Shown here: positions 1 through 5,280 of the stretch, piece by piece | Numbering within the stretch: position 1 is the first letter of the stretch | How the letters are laid out: the number at the start of each line of letters is the position of its first letter | DNA from: Deltaproteobacteria bacterium | Lineage (GTDB): Bacteria > Desulfobacterota > Desulfobacteria > Desulfobacterales > UBA11574 | Direction: 5' to 3' | NCBI GenBank assembly: GCA_019314155.1 | Contig: JAFCZV010000389.1 | Span: 1 to 5,496, forward strand | DNA length: 5,496 nucleotides | The notes under the pieces: model-generated | Databases searched by the model: none | What the model was told of the DNA's origin: nothing | Seen by the model: the letters and a program-made list of their open reading frames with translations, nothing else | Translations under genes and position numbers: made by a program

Positions 1-127
1 GTGCATCGACCTGCTCTTTAAGAGAATGAAGCAATGCAAAATTAAAAGAATTCATCACCTTGGGTCGGTTTAGCGTAAGAACTGCGATGCCGTCCTTTTC
101 TTCCGCCAAGAGGGATTTTTCATTCAT
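1..127 (-). CDS. Enoyl-CoA hydratase/isomerase (crotonase) family protein, N-terminal part only
   Basis: Only the first 42 codons lie in the window; the gene runs off the left edge. The translation begins MNEKSLLAEEKDGIAVLTLN and continues RPKVMNSFN. This is the usual first beta-hairpin of the crotonase fold, with the 'LTLNRP..(M)N(S/A)' signature, here at about residues 16-27. Members of this fold act on CoA thioesters in the cytoplasm, as hydratases, isomerases, hydrolases or related enzymes. The residues that decide which (the two catalytic Glu positions) are outside the window, so no reaction can be assigned. The ATG at 127 is preceded by an AAAGGT-like ribosome binding site about 8 nt upstream. 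It lies 210 nt downstream of the acyl-CoA dehydrogenase on the same strand and may belong to the same operon, although a palindromic repeat occupies the gap. The family call is firm; the substrate is unknown. Confidence 0.85.
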   Translation of the reverse strand, partial: MNEKSLLAEEKDGIAVLTLNRPKVMNSFNFALLHSLKEQVDA

Positions 128-206
128 GAAAACTTACCTTTCATTTTAGGCATTTTAGTAACTTAGCATTTTTTTGTGTTTTTTGTGGCAAAACTTTTTT
201 CTTCTC

Positions 207-277
207 GCCACCAAGACACCAAGACACTAAGAAAGAATAATAAAATAAAATTCTTCGTGTCTTTGTGCCTTGGTGGC
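207..277. repeat. Palindromic ACCAAGACAC-type intergenic repeat
   Basis: Two 27-nt arms (207-233 and 251-277) are inverted copies of each other with 24 of 27 positions matching, separated by a 17-nt A/T-rich loop. The left arm starts GCCACCAAGACACCAAG and contains an internal repeat of the 7-mer CACCAAG. A more degenerate copy of the right arm, ending TTTTGTGGCAAAAC, is visible just to the left at about 164-194. The structure sits between the acyl-CoA dehydrogenase stop and the next crotonase start. A transcript from either strand could fold into a long hairpin. No T-tract follows the stem in the minus-strand direction, so it does not look like a simple intrinsic terminator; an mRNA-processing or attenuating role is possible but unproven. 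Confidence 0.75.
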
Positions 278-290
278 AAACATTTCTTGG

Positions 291-310
291 TTCTCTCCGA
301 GCCGTAGGCC
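291..310. repeat. Copy 1 of the CTCTCCGAGCCG dispersed motif
   Basis: The 18-mer CTCTCCGAGCCGTAGGCC (293-310, preceded by TT) recurs with one mismatch at 3799-3816, and again in a weaker form at 3781-3798. Both sites are intergenic and border other repeats: here it lies just beyond the palindrome at 207-277 and ends about 28 nt from the acyl-CoA dehydrogenase stop. This marks it as a dispersed intergenic repeat piece, not chance similarity. No function can be assigned. Confidence 0.55.
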
Positions 311-337
311 GGCTTTTCCGGGTCAGACATTTCAACC

Positions 338-1486
338 TTAGCACCCGATATATCGAGAGATGACGATCCGCTGGACCTCGGAAGTCCCTTCTCCAATGTC
401 CAGGAGTTTCTGATCGCGATAAAACCTTTCCACATGGTATTCCTTCATTAGACCATATCCGCCGTGGATCTGGACAGCATGGTTTGCCACCCGTCCCATG
501 AGTTCTGAACAGTATAGCTTGGCCATGGCTGCCTCTTTTTCAAATGGTCTTTTCTGATCTTTCAGCCAGCAGGCTTTGTACAGGAGATTTCGTGCGCATT
601 CGATTTCAAGGGCGGAGTCTGCCAGTTTGAATGCAATTGCCTGGAATTTGCAAATGGGTTGCCCGAACTGAACTCTTTTTTTGGCGTATTTGAGTGCTGC
701 TTCATAAGCGCCCTGGGAACCGCCGAGTCCCATGGCGGCAATGGAGAGTCTGCCCCCGTCCAGGGTCGAAAGCATCTGGTGAAAACCGTCTCCCTTAAGA
801 CCCAGAATATTATCTTCGGAGATCCTGACGTCATTGAAGAAGAGTTCAGCGGTGTCTGAAGCACGCCACATCATCTTTTTGTGCATGGGAACAGCTTTAA
901 ACCCCGGAGTTCCCTGCTCCACCAGAAAGCACGTGTATTCGGGCTTGCCGCTGGGTCTTTTTCCTGTAACCGCCTGAACCGTGACGCCCATGCTAAGTTC
1001 ACCGGCGCCATTGGTGATGAATATTTTTGATCCATTAAGAACCCATTCATTCCCGTCCTTTACCGCGGTGGTTTTGCTCCCTCCGGCATCGGATCCGGCG
1101 GAAGGTTCTGTCAGGCCGAAACCCCAGAGCCCTTTGCCGGCACAAAGTTCGGGAAGATATTTTTTCTTTTGTTCCTCCGTACCGAAATAGTATATGGGGC
1201 CGATTCCCAGAGAGTTGCCGGCTGCAACGGTGGCGGCTTGAGATCCATCGACTCTTGCAACTTCTTCCACAGCAATGATGTAGGACAGATAATCCAACCC
1301 CTGACCGTCATAGTTTTCTGAAACAAACATTCCGAAAAGGCCTATTTCTCCCATTTTTAGGGTGAGTTCAGCGGAAAACGCCTCTTTTTCATCAAGTTCA
1401 AGAGCGACCGGCGCAATTTCGCTTTGTGCAAATTTCCGGACTTCTCTGCGAATCATTTCCTGTTCTTTTGTTAGATCGAAATCCAA
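338..1486 (-). CDS. Acyl-CoA dehydrogenase (FAD-dependent, short/medium-chain type)
   Basis: A 382-residue protein, the normal length for soluble homotetrameric acyl-CoA dehydrogenases. These form the alpha,beta double bond of an acyl-CoA and pass electrons through FAD to electron-transferring flavoprotein in the cytoplasm. The N-terminal helical domain begins MDFDLTKEQEMIRREVRKFA. The first family signature, GLTEPSAGSDAGG, is at residues 124-136 and the second, from QIHGGYGLMKEY, at 339-358. The catalytic base is E366 in IGEGTSEVQ, so the enzyme should be active. The start is TTG: it gives the conserved N-terminus and follows an AGAGGGG ribosome binding site with 6 nt spacing (1493-1499). 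The next in-frame ATG would remove ten conserved residues. The gene starts 15 nt after the crotonase stop, so the two are probably co-transcribed. Chain length or a special substrate (glutaryl-, benzylsuccinyl- or branched acyl-CoA) cannot be decided by eye. A butyryl- or short-chain acyl-CoA substrate would fit the neighbouring icmF. Confidence 0.95.
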   Translation of the reverse strand: MDFDLTKEQEMIRREVRKFAQSEIAPVALELDEKEAFSAELTLKMGEIGLFGMFVSENYDGQGLDYLSYIIAVEEVARVDGSQAATVAAGNSLGIGPIYYFGTEEQKKKYLPELCAGKGLWGFGLTEPSAGSDAGGSKTTAVKDGNEWVLNGSKIFITNGAGELSMGVTVQAVTGKRPSGKPEYTCFLVEQGTPGFKAVPMHKKMMWRASDTAELFFNDVRISEDNILGLKGDGFHQMLSTLDGGRLSIAAMGLGGSQGAYEAALKYAKKRVQFGQPICKFQAIAFKLADSALEIECARNLLYKACWLKDQKRPFEKEAAMAKLYCSELMGRVANHAVQIHGGYGLMKEYHVERFYRDQKLLDIGEGTSEVQRIVISRYIGC

Positions 1487-1501
1487 TTGTAGCCCCTCTG
1501 G

Positions 1502-2278
1502 TTATTTATTTTTCCATTTTGGTTTCCGTTTTTCCAAAAAAGCGTTGATTCCTTCCAGGGCATCCTCTGTCCCGCACAGCGAAGCAAACAATTCATCCAT
1601 ATAGTCAAGGGCTTGATGGTAGGGAATTTCAGACATGGCATAGACGCCGGCTTTTCCGGTCTGCACTGCGAGAGGACTTTTTTGAGCAAGTTTGGCGGCA
1701 AGCTCCATGGTTTTGGCTTCAAGTTCATCAGGCGGCACGATTTTGTTGATAAGTCCGAGCCGTTCGGCTTCAGCTGCGGAAAGAATATCTCCGGTCAGGA
1801 TCATTTCAAGGGCTTTCTTGCGGCCGACATGACGCGCCAGGGGGACAGCCGGACCCAGACAGATCAATCCCACGTTGATGGCGGTGGTTCCGAATTTAGC
1901 ATTTTCGGCAGCCACTGCCAGATCACAGGCAAAGACAAGGCCTGCGCCGTTGGCCACTGCAGCGCCTTTGACCGAAGCGATCACCGGCTTTTTCATTCGA
2001 GGAAGGGTATGGTAGAATTCATCCATTAAATTTATAAACTCCCGGAGTTCTTTGGGGCTTTTCCCCTGGAATTCCGAAAGAGAGATGCCGGTTGAAAAAT
2101 GTTTGCCTGCCGCTTGTATCACCACCACTCGCACCTCGTCGTCTTTATCCAAATCCCGAAGGGCGTCATTCAAAGCTCTGGCAAAGGGGACATTAAAGGT
2201 GTTCATGTCTTCGGGCCGGTTTAGGGTAATCAGTCCGATCATATCCTGCTTGTCGACTAAAATGAGTTTTTTTTCCAT
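1502..2278 (-). CDS. Crotonase-superfamily protein, ECHDC3-like, lacking both hydratase glutamates
   Basis: A 258-residue protein, the typical crotonase length. The ATG at 2278 has an AAGGAG site 8 nt upstream (2287-2292). An upstream in-frame ATG would add 47 unrelated residues from a repeat region and is rejected. Visible family features are LITLNRPEDMNTFN (16-29), the CoA/oxyanion segment HFSTGISLSEF (60-70), GAAVANGAG (105-113) and the C-terminal helix ending AFLEKRKPKW. Aligned by eye with rat mitochondrial enoyl-CoA hydratase, its two catalytic glutamates (Glu144 and Glu164) fall at G113 and A133, so neither acid is present. The stretch FGTTAINVGLICLGPAVPLAR, the spacing, and the C-terminus resemble the ECHDC3 subgroup, whose members also lack these residues. 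A classical hydratase reaction is therefore unlikely; another CoA-ester reaction or a non-catalytic role is possible. It is first in a probable operon with the acyl-CoA dehydrogenase, divergent from the TetR gene. Confidence 0.92.
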   Translation of the reverse strand: MEKKLILVDKQDMIGLITLNRPEDMNTFNVPFARALNDALRDLDKDDEVRVVVIQAAGKHFSTGISLSEFQGKSPKELREFINLMDEFYHTLPRMKKPVIASVKGAAVANGAGLVFACDLAVAAENAKFGTTAINVGLICLGPAVPLARHVGRKKALEMILTGDILSAAEAERLGLINKIVPPDELEAKTMELAAKLAQKSPLAVQTGKAGVYAMSEIPYHQALDYMDELFASLCGTEDALEGINAFLEKRKPKWKNK

Positions 2279-2318
2279 GACACACGCTCCTTTTTTATAA
2301 CGAAATGTTGATAAATTT

Positions 2319-2663
2319 GTAAAAAGTGAAACGTGAAATGTGATGAATTCGTAAAAAGTCTGATTTTTCTCGCTCCGCAAGCAATTTTGGGATTCATGAC
2401 TCGCCTGGCTAAATTGCAAGAACTCAGGTTAACGCCCTCAAACAGCTTGCAATTTTTAACGCCAGACTTATCATGAATCTTTCTCCAAAATTGCTCGATG
2501 TCGCTCACAAAAGACTTTTTACGAAGCCGTCAAATGTAAAATGACTACATTTAATACATTAAAAGGCAATCATTTAGTAAAATGTGAAAGGTTAAGGCAA
2601 ATTAATCAAGGTTTTTGAAATAACCGTTTTTTCACATTTCGCGTTTAACCTTTTACTTTTTAC
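2319..2663. repeat. Outer inverted repeat pair enclosing the 178-bp palindrome
   Basis: GTAAAAAGTGAAACGTGAAATGTGA at 2319-2343 is matched in inverted orientation by 2632-2663: read on the minus strand, the latter starts GTAAAAAGTAAAAGG and ends CGCGAAATGTGA, with a 7-nt insertion relative to the left arm. A direct partial copy, GTAAAATGTGAAAGGTTAAG, lies at 2577-2596. This family of GTAAAA/GTGAAA strings is confined to this intergenic region of the window. It may be the remains of a repeat into which the 178-bp palindrome was inserted, or two adjoining elements with similar ends. Confidence 0.5.
2348..2525. repeat. 178-bp palindromic element with 13-nt terminal inverted repeats (MITE/REP-like)
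   Basis: The ends are exact inverted copies: TTCGTAAAAAGTC at 2348-2360 and GACTTTTTACGAA at 2513-2525. Moving inward, further pairs occur in the same order on both arms: GCAATTTTGG, GATTCATGA, CTGGC, and AAATTGCAAG against CTTGCAATTT. They enclose a loop with GTTAACGCCCTCAAACAG. The whole element can thus fold into one long imperfect hairpin. It has no open reading frame of note and no transposase, so it would be non-autonomous if mobile. I see no convincing target-site duplication at its edges. It lies in the probable 5' leader of the crotonase gene, where a transcribed hairpin could influence expression. Confidence 0.75.
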
Positions 2664-2708
2664 GGAACTAAAAAAGCGGCGGTTGGCAGCCGTAAATTGT
2701 TGAAAGGC

Positions 2709-2717
2709 ATCATAGCA
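2709..2717 (-). promoter_or_regulatory. Possible extended -10 promoter element for the minus-strand operon
   Basis: On the minus strand this reads TGCTATGAT, an extended -10 (TGn + TATGAT). The -35 at 17-nt spacing is poor (TGTGAA). If used, it would give a leader of more than 400 nt before the crotonase start at 2278, including the palindromic element. An alternative -10, CATAAT (minus strand, 2772-2777), adjoins the candidate operator. Neither can be confirmed without transcript data. Confidence 0.25.
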
Positions 2718-2775
2718 TAAATCTCGGCCGGTTCACATTATTATTCGGAAAGATCGATATATTTGCCTGTCATTA

Positions 2776-2793
2776 TGAGCGAGCGCTCGGTCA
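2776..2793. promoter_or_regulatory. Candidate TetR-family operator (18-bp palindrome)
   Basis: TGAGCGAGCGCTCGGTCA is a two-fold symmetric 18-mer with a perfect 10-bp core (CGAGCGCTCG) and one mismatched pair (G/G) in the outer part. Its length and base composition are those of many TetR-family operators, and it is the strongest short GC-rich palindrome in an otherwise AT-rich spacer. It lies 183 nt before the TetR start and about 500 nt before the divergent crotonase start. A possible minus-strand -10 (CATAAT, 2772-2777) adjoins it, which would suit repression of the catabolic operon. I found no second copy ahead of icmF. Binding by the neighbouring regulator is inferred from position only. 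Confidence 0.55.
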
Positions 2794-2976
2794 CAAGATT
2801 TTTTTCATTTGTACCCTCGGATGGCAGACGTCAGAATGAAAGCCATATTCGATCATAATTTGATAGGATAGAAATTTCCTTTTTTGGACACAGATTACCC
2901 CGATGAAATAGAAAAAGAAAATGCATTTCATTGGGCAGGCAAAGATTATCAAGATTCTTAAAATAAAAAATAACAA

Positions 2977-3600
2977 ATGCGTGCCACAAAAGGAATTCCC
3001 ACTCAGATAAAAAACCCTGATCTTGTGGAGCAGCGGCATCTCCAGATTGTTGATGCTGCGGTTCAGCTTTTCATTAAACACGGGTTTCACAAAACCACGA
3101 CACGGCAGATCGCTCGTGCCGCCGGCCTTTCCATCGGTTCATTGTATGAATATGTCGCTTCCAAAGAGGATATCCTGTATTTGGTTTGCGATGCAATCCA
3201 TGCAGAGGTCGAGCGGGGTGTGTCGGAAGCAATGGAAAGAGTGGCAGGAGGCCGAAAGTCCCTGGCTGAAGCCATCCGCGAATATTTTTTGGTCTGTAAT
3301 CGTATGAGTGATCATATCCTACTTATCTATCAGGAAACTCAATCTCTTCCACCGCAATGGCGTAAAAAAGTACTGGAAAACGAAGTCCGGATCACCGGTA
3401 TTTTTTTGGAAGTGCTCGAGCGTCTGGTTTCGTCGGGAGATTTGCCCCATTTAAGTGATCGATCCATGGAACTGATTGCTCACAATATTTCCGTTCTCGG
3501 CCACATGTGGACGTTTCGACGATGGTTCCTTGCACGGCACTACAGTATTGAGGATTATATAAAGTTTCAAACCGAATTTATTCTTGGGATGTCTAAATAA
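2977..3600 (+). CDS. TetR/AcrR-family transcriptional regulator
   Basis: A 207-residue protein with the standard TetR plan: an N-terminal three-helix DNA-binding domain and a helical ligand and dimerisation domain. Residues 19-65 (QRHLQIVDAAVQLFIKHGF then TTTRQIARAAGLSIGSLYEY) match the TetR_N pattern, with the helix-turn-helix at about 41-60. The C-terminal part, including HNISVLGHMWTFRRWFLARH (169-188) and SIEDYIKFQTEFILG (190-204), resembles regulators found beside acyl-CoA genes. The ligand is probably a CoA ester or fatty acid, by context only. The ATG at 2977 gives the right domain start but has no Shine-Dalgarno sequence in its AT-rich leader, so translation may be weak. No better start exists nearby. 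It lies between the minus-strand catabolic genes and icmF, and probably binds the palindrome at 2776-2793, regulating the divergent operon and itself. No terminator is evident before the icmF region. Confidence 0.93.
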   Translation: MRATKGIPTQIKNPDLVEQRHLQIVDAAVQLFIKHGFHKTTTRQIARAAGLSIGSLYEYVASKEDILYLVCDAIHAEVERGVSEAMERVAGGRKSLAEAIREYFLVCNRMSDHILLIYQETQSLPPQWRKKVLENEVRITGIFLEVLERLVSSGDLPHLSDRSMELIAHNISVLGHMWTFRRWFLARHYSIEDYIKFQTEFILGMSK

Positions 3601-3666
3601 CGTCTCGGAAAATATGCATTTATTGAAGATAAAGGTAATTTTTAGACTTATATTTTTAACTCGGAC

Positions 3667-3706
3667 ATGGAATAATGGAATGATGGAATAATGGAATGAT
3701 GGAATG
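3667..3706 (+). repeat. Five tandem copies of an ATGGAAT(A/G) octamer
   Basis: Five head-to-tail 8-bp units, ATGGAATA or ATGGAATG, fill 3667-3706 without a gap, followed by a partial unit. Related octamers in inverted orientation occur at 3827-3842, read on the minus strand as two units of TTGGAATG. The two sets bracket a 178-nt segment (3667-3844) between the TetR gene and icmF. An octamer array does not keep a reading frame, and no gene overlaps it. Copy number could vary by slippage. Confidence 0.8.
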
Positions 3707-3780
3707 ATGATTTAAAGAAGAAGATGTTCCTCTATTTAATTCCCGAAAATAGGAATTTTTCAATAACCCAACTTTCCATT

Positions 3781-3844
3781 TTCTCTCTGAGCCGTAGACT
3801 CTCCGAGCCGGAGGCCCAGAACCCAGCATTCCAACATTCCAATT
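3781..3844. repeat. CTCTCCGAGCCG motif (copies 2 and 3) and inverted GGAATG octamers
   Basis: TTCTCTCTGAGCCGTAGA (3781-3798) and CTCTCCGAGCCGGAGGCC (3799-3816) are adjacent variants of the motif found at 291-310. They are followed by CATTCCAACATTCCAA (3827-3842), two inverted copies of the octamer seen at 3667-3706. Together with that array they form a segment with loosely inverted ends, resembling a small non-autonomous repeat. No coding potential is visible. Confidence 0.6.
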
Positions 3845-3895
3845 GTGAGCAAAGTCTTTCTTTTTACTGAAAAAACTCGTGGATAAGATTTCCTA

Positions 3896-3970
3896 ATGGA
3901 AGAACTTGAAACAGTCTCTAAACTTTTTGAGCAAATCAAACACCTTCAATTTTATGAGGAGGGGGCATGA
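3896..3970 (+). CDS. Possible 24-residue leader ORF overlapping the icmF start
   Basis: ATG at 3896 opens a 24-codon frame, MEELETVSKLFEQIKHLQFY followed by EEGA, ending with TGA at 3968-3970. The stop overlaps the icmF ATG (3967-3969) in the classic ATGA arrangement of translationally coupled genes, and the strong icmF ribosome binding site lies inside its last codons. The peptide is charged and looks helix-forming. I do not recognise it. Its own upstream region has only a weak GGAT-type ribosome binding site. It could be a real small protein or leader that couples translation, a decayed gene end, or chance. Confidence 0.35.
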   Translation: MEELETVSKLFEQIKHLQFYEEGA

Positions 3971-5280
3971 ATGTAGACGTTGAAATTTATAAGCCCAAAC
4001 ACCATATCAGGGTCGTTACCGCAACATCTCTTTTTGACGGTCATGATGCGTCCATAAATATCGTGCGCCGAATACTTCAGGATGCCGCTGTTGAGGTCAT
4101 TCATCTGGGGCACAATCGCTCTGTCCACGAAATCGTCGATGCTGCGATACAGGAAGATGCTCAAGGAATTGCTGTGTCCAGCTACCAGGGCGGGCATGTG
4201 GAATTTTTCAAATACATTATCGACCTTTTGAAAGAAGAGAGGGTTCCACATATCAAGGTTTTCGGCGGCGGCGGCGGTGTTATCGTTCCTAATGAGATTA
4301 AAGCTCTGGAGGCATATGGTGTAACCAAAATATATTCTCCTGAGGACGGCGCCAAAATGGGGCTGCAGGGGATGGTTAACCATATGGTTAACCATATGGA
4401 TTTTTCTACGACCCAGAGGAAGGATTTTGACGTTGCCGGTCTTTCTCCAGACGACAAGTATAAGGTTGCCAACCTTATTACCGCTGTTGAACTGGCTAAA
4501 GCCGAGGGAAATGGACACCTTGCCAAGCTCAGAACTGAAATTTTAAAAAAAATCGGCAAACGAAAAACACCGGTTATCGGCATTACCGGGACCGGTGGCG
4601 CCGGAAAATCATCCCTCACGGACGAACTGATTCTGAGAATTCTCCACGACCTCAAGGACATTAAACTGGCAATTATCAGCAGTGATCCTTCGCGGCGCAA
4701 GACCGGCGGCGCGCTTCTGGGGGACAGAATCCGAATGAATGCCATCGAAAATCCAAGGATTTACATGCGAAGTCTGGCAACCCGTCGATCACAGACAGAA
4801 ATTCCCCATGCCTTGGCTGAAGCCATTGACGTTGTAAAGGCAGCAGAATTTGACCTTGTAATTGCAGAAACGGCAGGCATCGGGCAGGGTGATTCAAGTA
4901 TTATCGACTTGGTCGATTTGTCGATCTATGTGATGACCAGCGAATTCGGCGCCGCCACGCAGCTCGAAAAGATAGACATGCTCGATTTTGCAGATCTTGT
5001 TGTCATAAACAAATATGAAAAGCGGGGCGGTGAGGATGCGGTACGCGACGTCCGCAAACAGGTGCAGCGCAACCGGAAGGCATGGGACAAGTCACCCGAG
5101 GAAATGCCGGTCTTTGGGACCATTGCCTCGAAATTCAATGATGACGGGGTTACGGCCCTGTACCATGCTATCATGGATACTCTGTATTATTTTTGCCTCG
5201 AATCTCCCCAGAACCCAAACGCGAATTTCGACGTCCAAAACCATTATTATCCCTCCGGAACGCACCCGTTATCTTGCTGA
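3967..5280 (+). CDS. icmF: IcmF-type fused acyl-CoA mutase, B12-binding and GTPase domains (frame broken near 3' end)
   Basis: IcmF proteins join a B12-binding domain, a MeaI-type G-protein chaperone and the mutase large subunit. They interconvert isobutyryl-CoA and butyryl-CoA, and some members act on pivalyl- or isovaleryl-CoA. Residues 12-145 are the B12 domain: FDGHDASINI (23-32) with H26 as the expected cobalt ligand, SSYQGGHVEF (71-80), and FGGGGGVIVP (99-108). The GTPase covers about 200-405, with P-loop GTGGAGKS (208-215), SSDPSRRKTGG (238-248), ETAGIGQGD (301-309), and NKYE (348-351) in the NKxD position. The start has a strong GAGGAGG site 4-7 nt upstream. The frame matches IcmF to about TALYHAIMDTLYYF (396-409). 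The last 28 residues do not, while the family linker continues one frame over from about 5195. A one-base insertion or sequence error at the T5 run 5190-5194 explains this. VNHMVNHM (137-144) reflects a 12-bp duplication. Whether intact protein is made depends on the frame break. Confidence 0.9.
   Translation: MNVDVEIYKPKHHIRVVTATSLFDGHDASINIVRRILQDAAVEVIHLGHNRSVHEIVDAAIQEDAQGIAVSSYQGGHVEFFKYIIDLLKEERVPHIKVFGGGGGVIVPNEIKALEAYGVTKIYSPEDGAKMGLQGMVNHMVNHMDFSTTQRKDFDVAGLSPDDKYKVANLITAVELAKAEGNGHLAKLRTEILKKIGKRKTPVIGITGTGGAGKSSLTDELILRILHDLKDIKLAIISSDPSRRKTGGALLGDRIRMNAIENPRIYMRSLATRRSQTEIPHALAEAIDVVKAAEFDLVIAETAGIGQGDSSIIDLVDLSIYVMTSEFGAATQLEKIDMLDFADLVVINKYEKRGGEDAVRDVRKQVQRNRKAWDKSPEEMPVFGTIASKFNDDGVTALYHAIMDTLYYFCLESPQNPNANFDVQNHYYPSGTHPLSC
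4372..4395 (+). repeat. Tandem duplication of the perfect palindrome ATGGTTAACCAT inside icmF
   Basis: Two abutting copies of the 12-bp self-complementary unit ATGGTTAACCAT lie at 4372-4383 and 4384-4395, followed by another ATGG. In frame they encode MVNHMVNHM (residues 136-144), at the junction between the B12-binding domain and the linker to the GTPase. The unit length is a multiple of three, so the gene stays open. It looks like a recent in-frame slippage duplication. Confidence 0.85.

Larger units (their letters stand above)
2279..2976. other. Divergent intergenic region, 698 nt, without a convincing gene
   Basis: Open frames here are short and low in complexity, without family resemblance. 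The region holds the crotonase ribosome binding site, the nested repeats at 2319-2663, the weak promoter candidate at 2709-2717, the operator candidate at 2776-2793, and an AT-rich stretch leading to the TetR start. Nothing resembling a tRNA, riboswitch or T-tracted terminator stands out. Confidence 0.6.
3601..3895. other. Non-coding spacer between TetR gene and icmF region
   Basis: This stretch of about 295 nt holds no convincing open frame on either strand. It contains the octamer array, an AT-rich middle, and the dispersed CTCTCCGAGCCG motifs. I see no clear intrinsic terminator after the TetR stop and no strong -35/-10 pair. A promoter for icmF would be expected in this spacer, but I cannot place it. 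Confidence 0.55.

Noticed and set aside
207..277. Intrinsic transcription terminator
   Set aside because: The stem is long and AT-rich and is not followed by a T-tract in the direction of the minus-strand operon.
1613..2029. Plus-strand open frame of 138 codons opposite the crotonase
   Set aside because: It lies wholly inside the crotonase gene in antisense; the composition and lack of motifs mark it as a shadow.
2279..2419. Upstream ATG extending the crotonase by 47 residues
   Set aside because: The extension is translated from repeat DNA, has no family similarity, and the ATG at 2278 has a good AAGGAG site with 8-nt spacing.
2348..2525. Insertion sequence
   Set aside because: It has terminal inverted repeats but no transposase, and I could not see a target-site duplication; it is described as a palindromic repeat only.
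2791..3090. Minus-strand open frame overlapping the TetR start
   Set aside because: Low-complexity, Phe/Ile-rich translation of AT-rich spacer; it conflicts with the conserved TetR DNA-binding domain.
3667..3706. CRISPR-like array
   Set aside because: The octamers are contiguous with no spacers and far too short for CRISPR repeats.
3952..4745. Long minus-strand open frames opposite icmF
   Set aside because: They are antisense shadows of a clearly conserved coding region and show no recognisable domain.
5190..5196. Programmed +1 frameshift site
   Set aside because: TTT-T could allow tRNA-Phe to re-pair after slipping, but no stimulatory signal is visible and the family is normally translated without frameshifting; it is kept only as an alternative.
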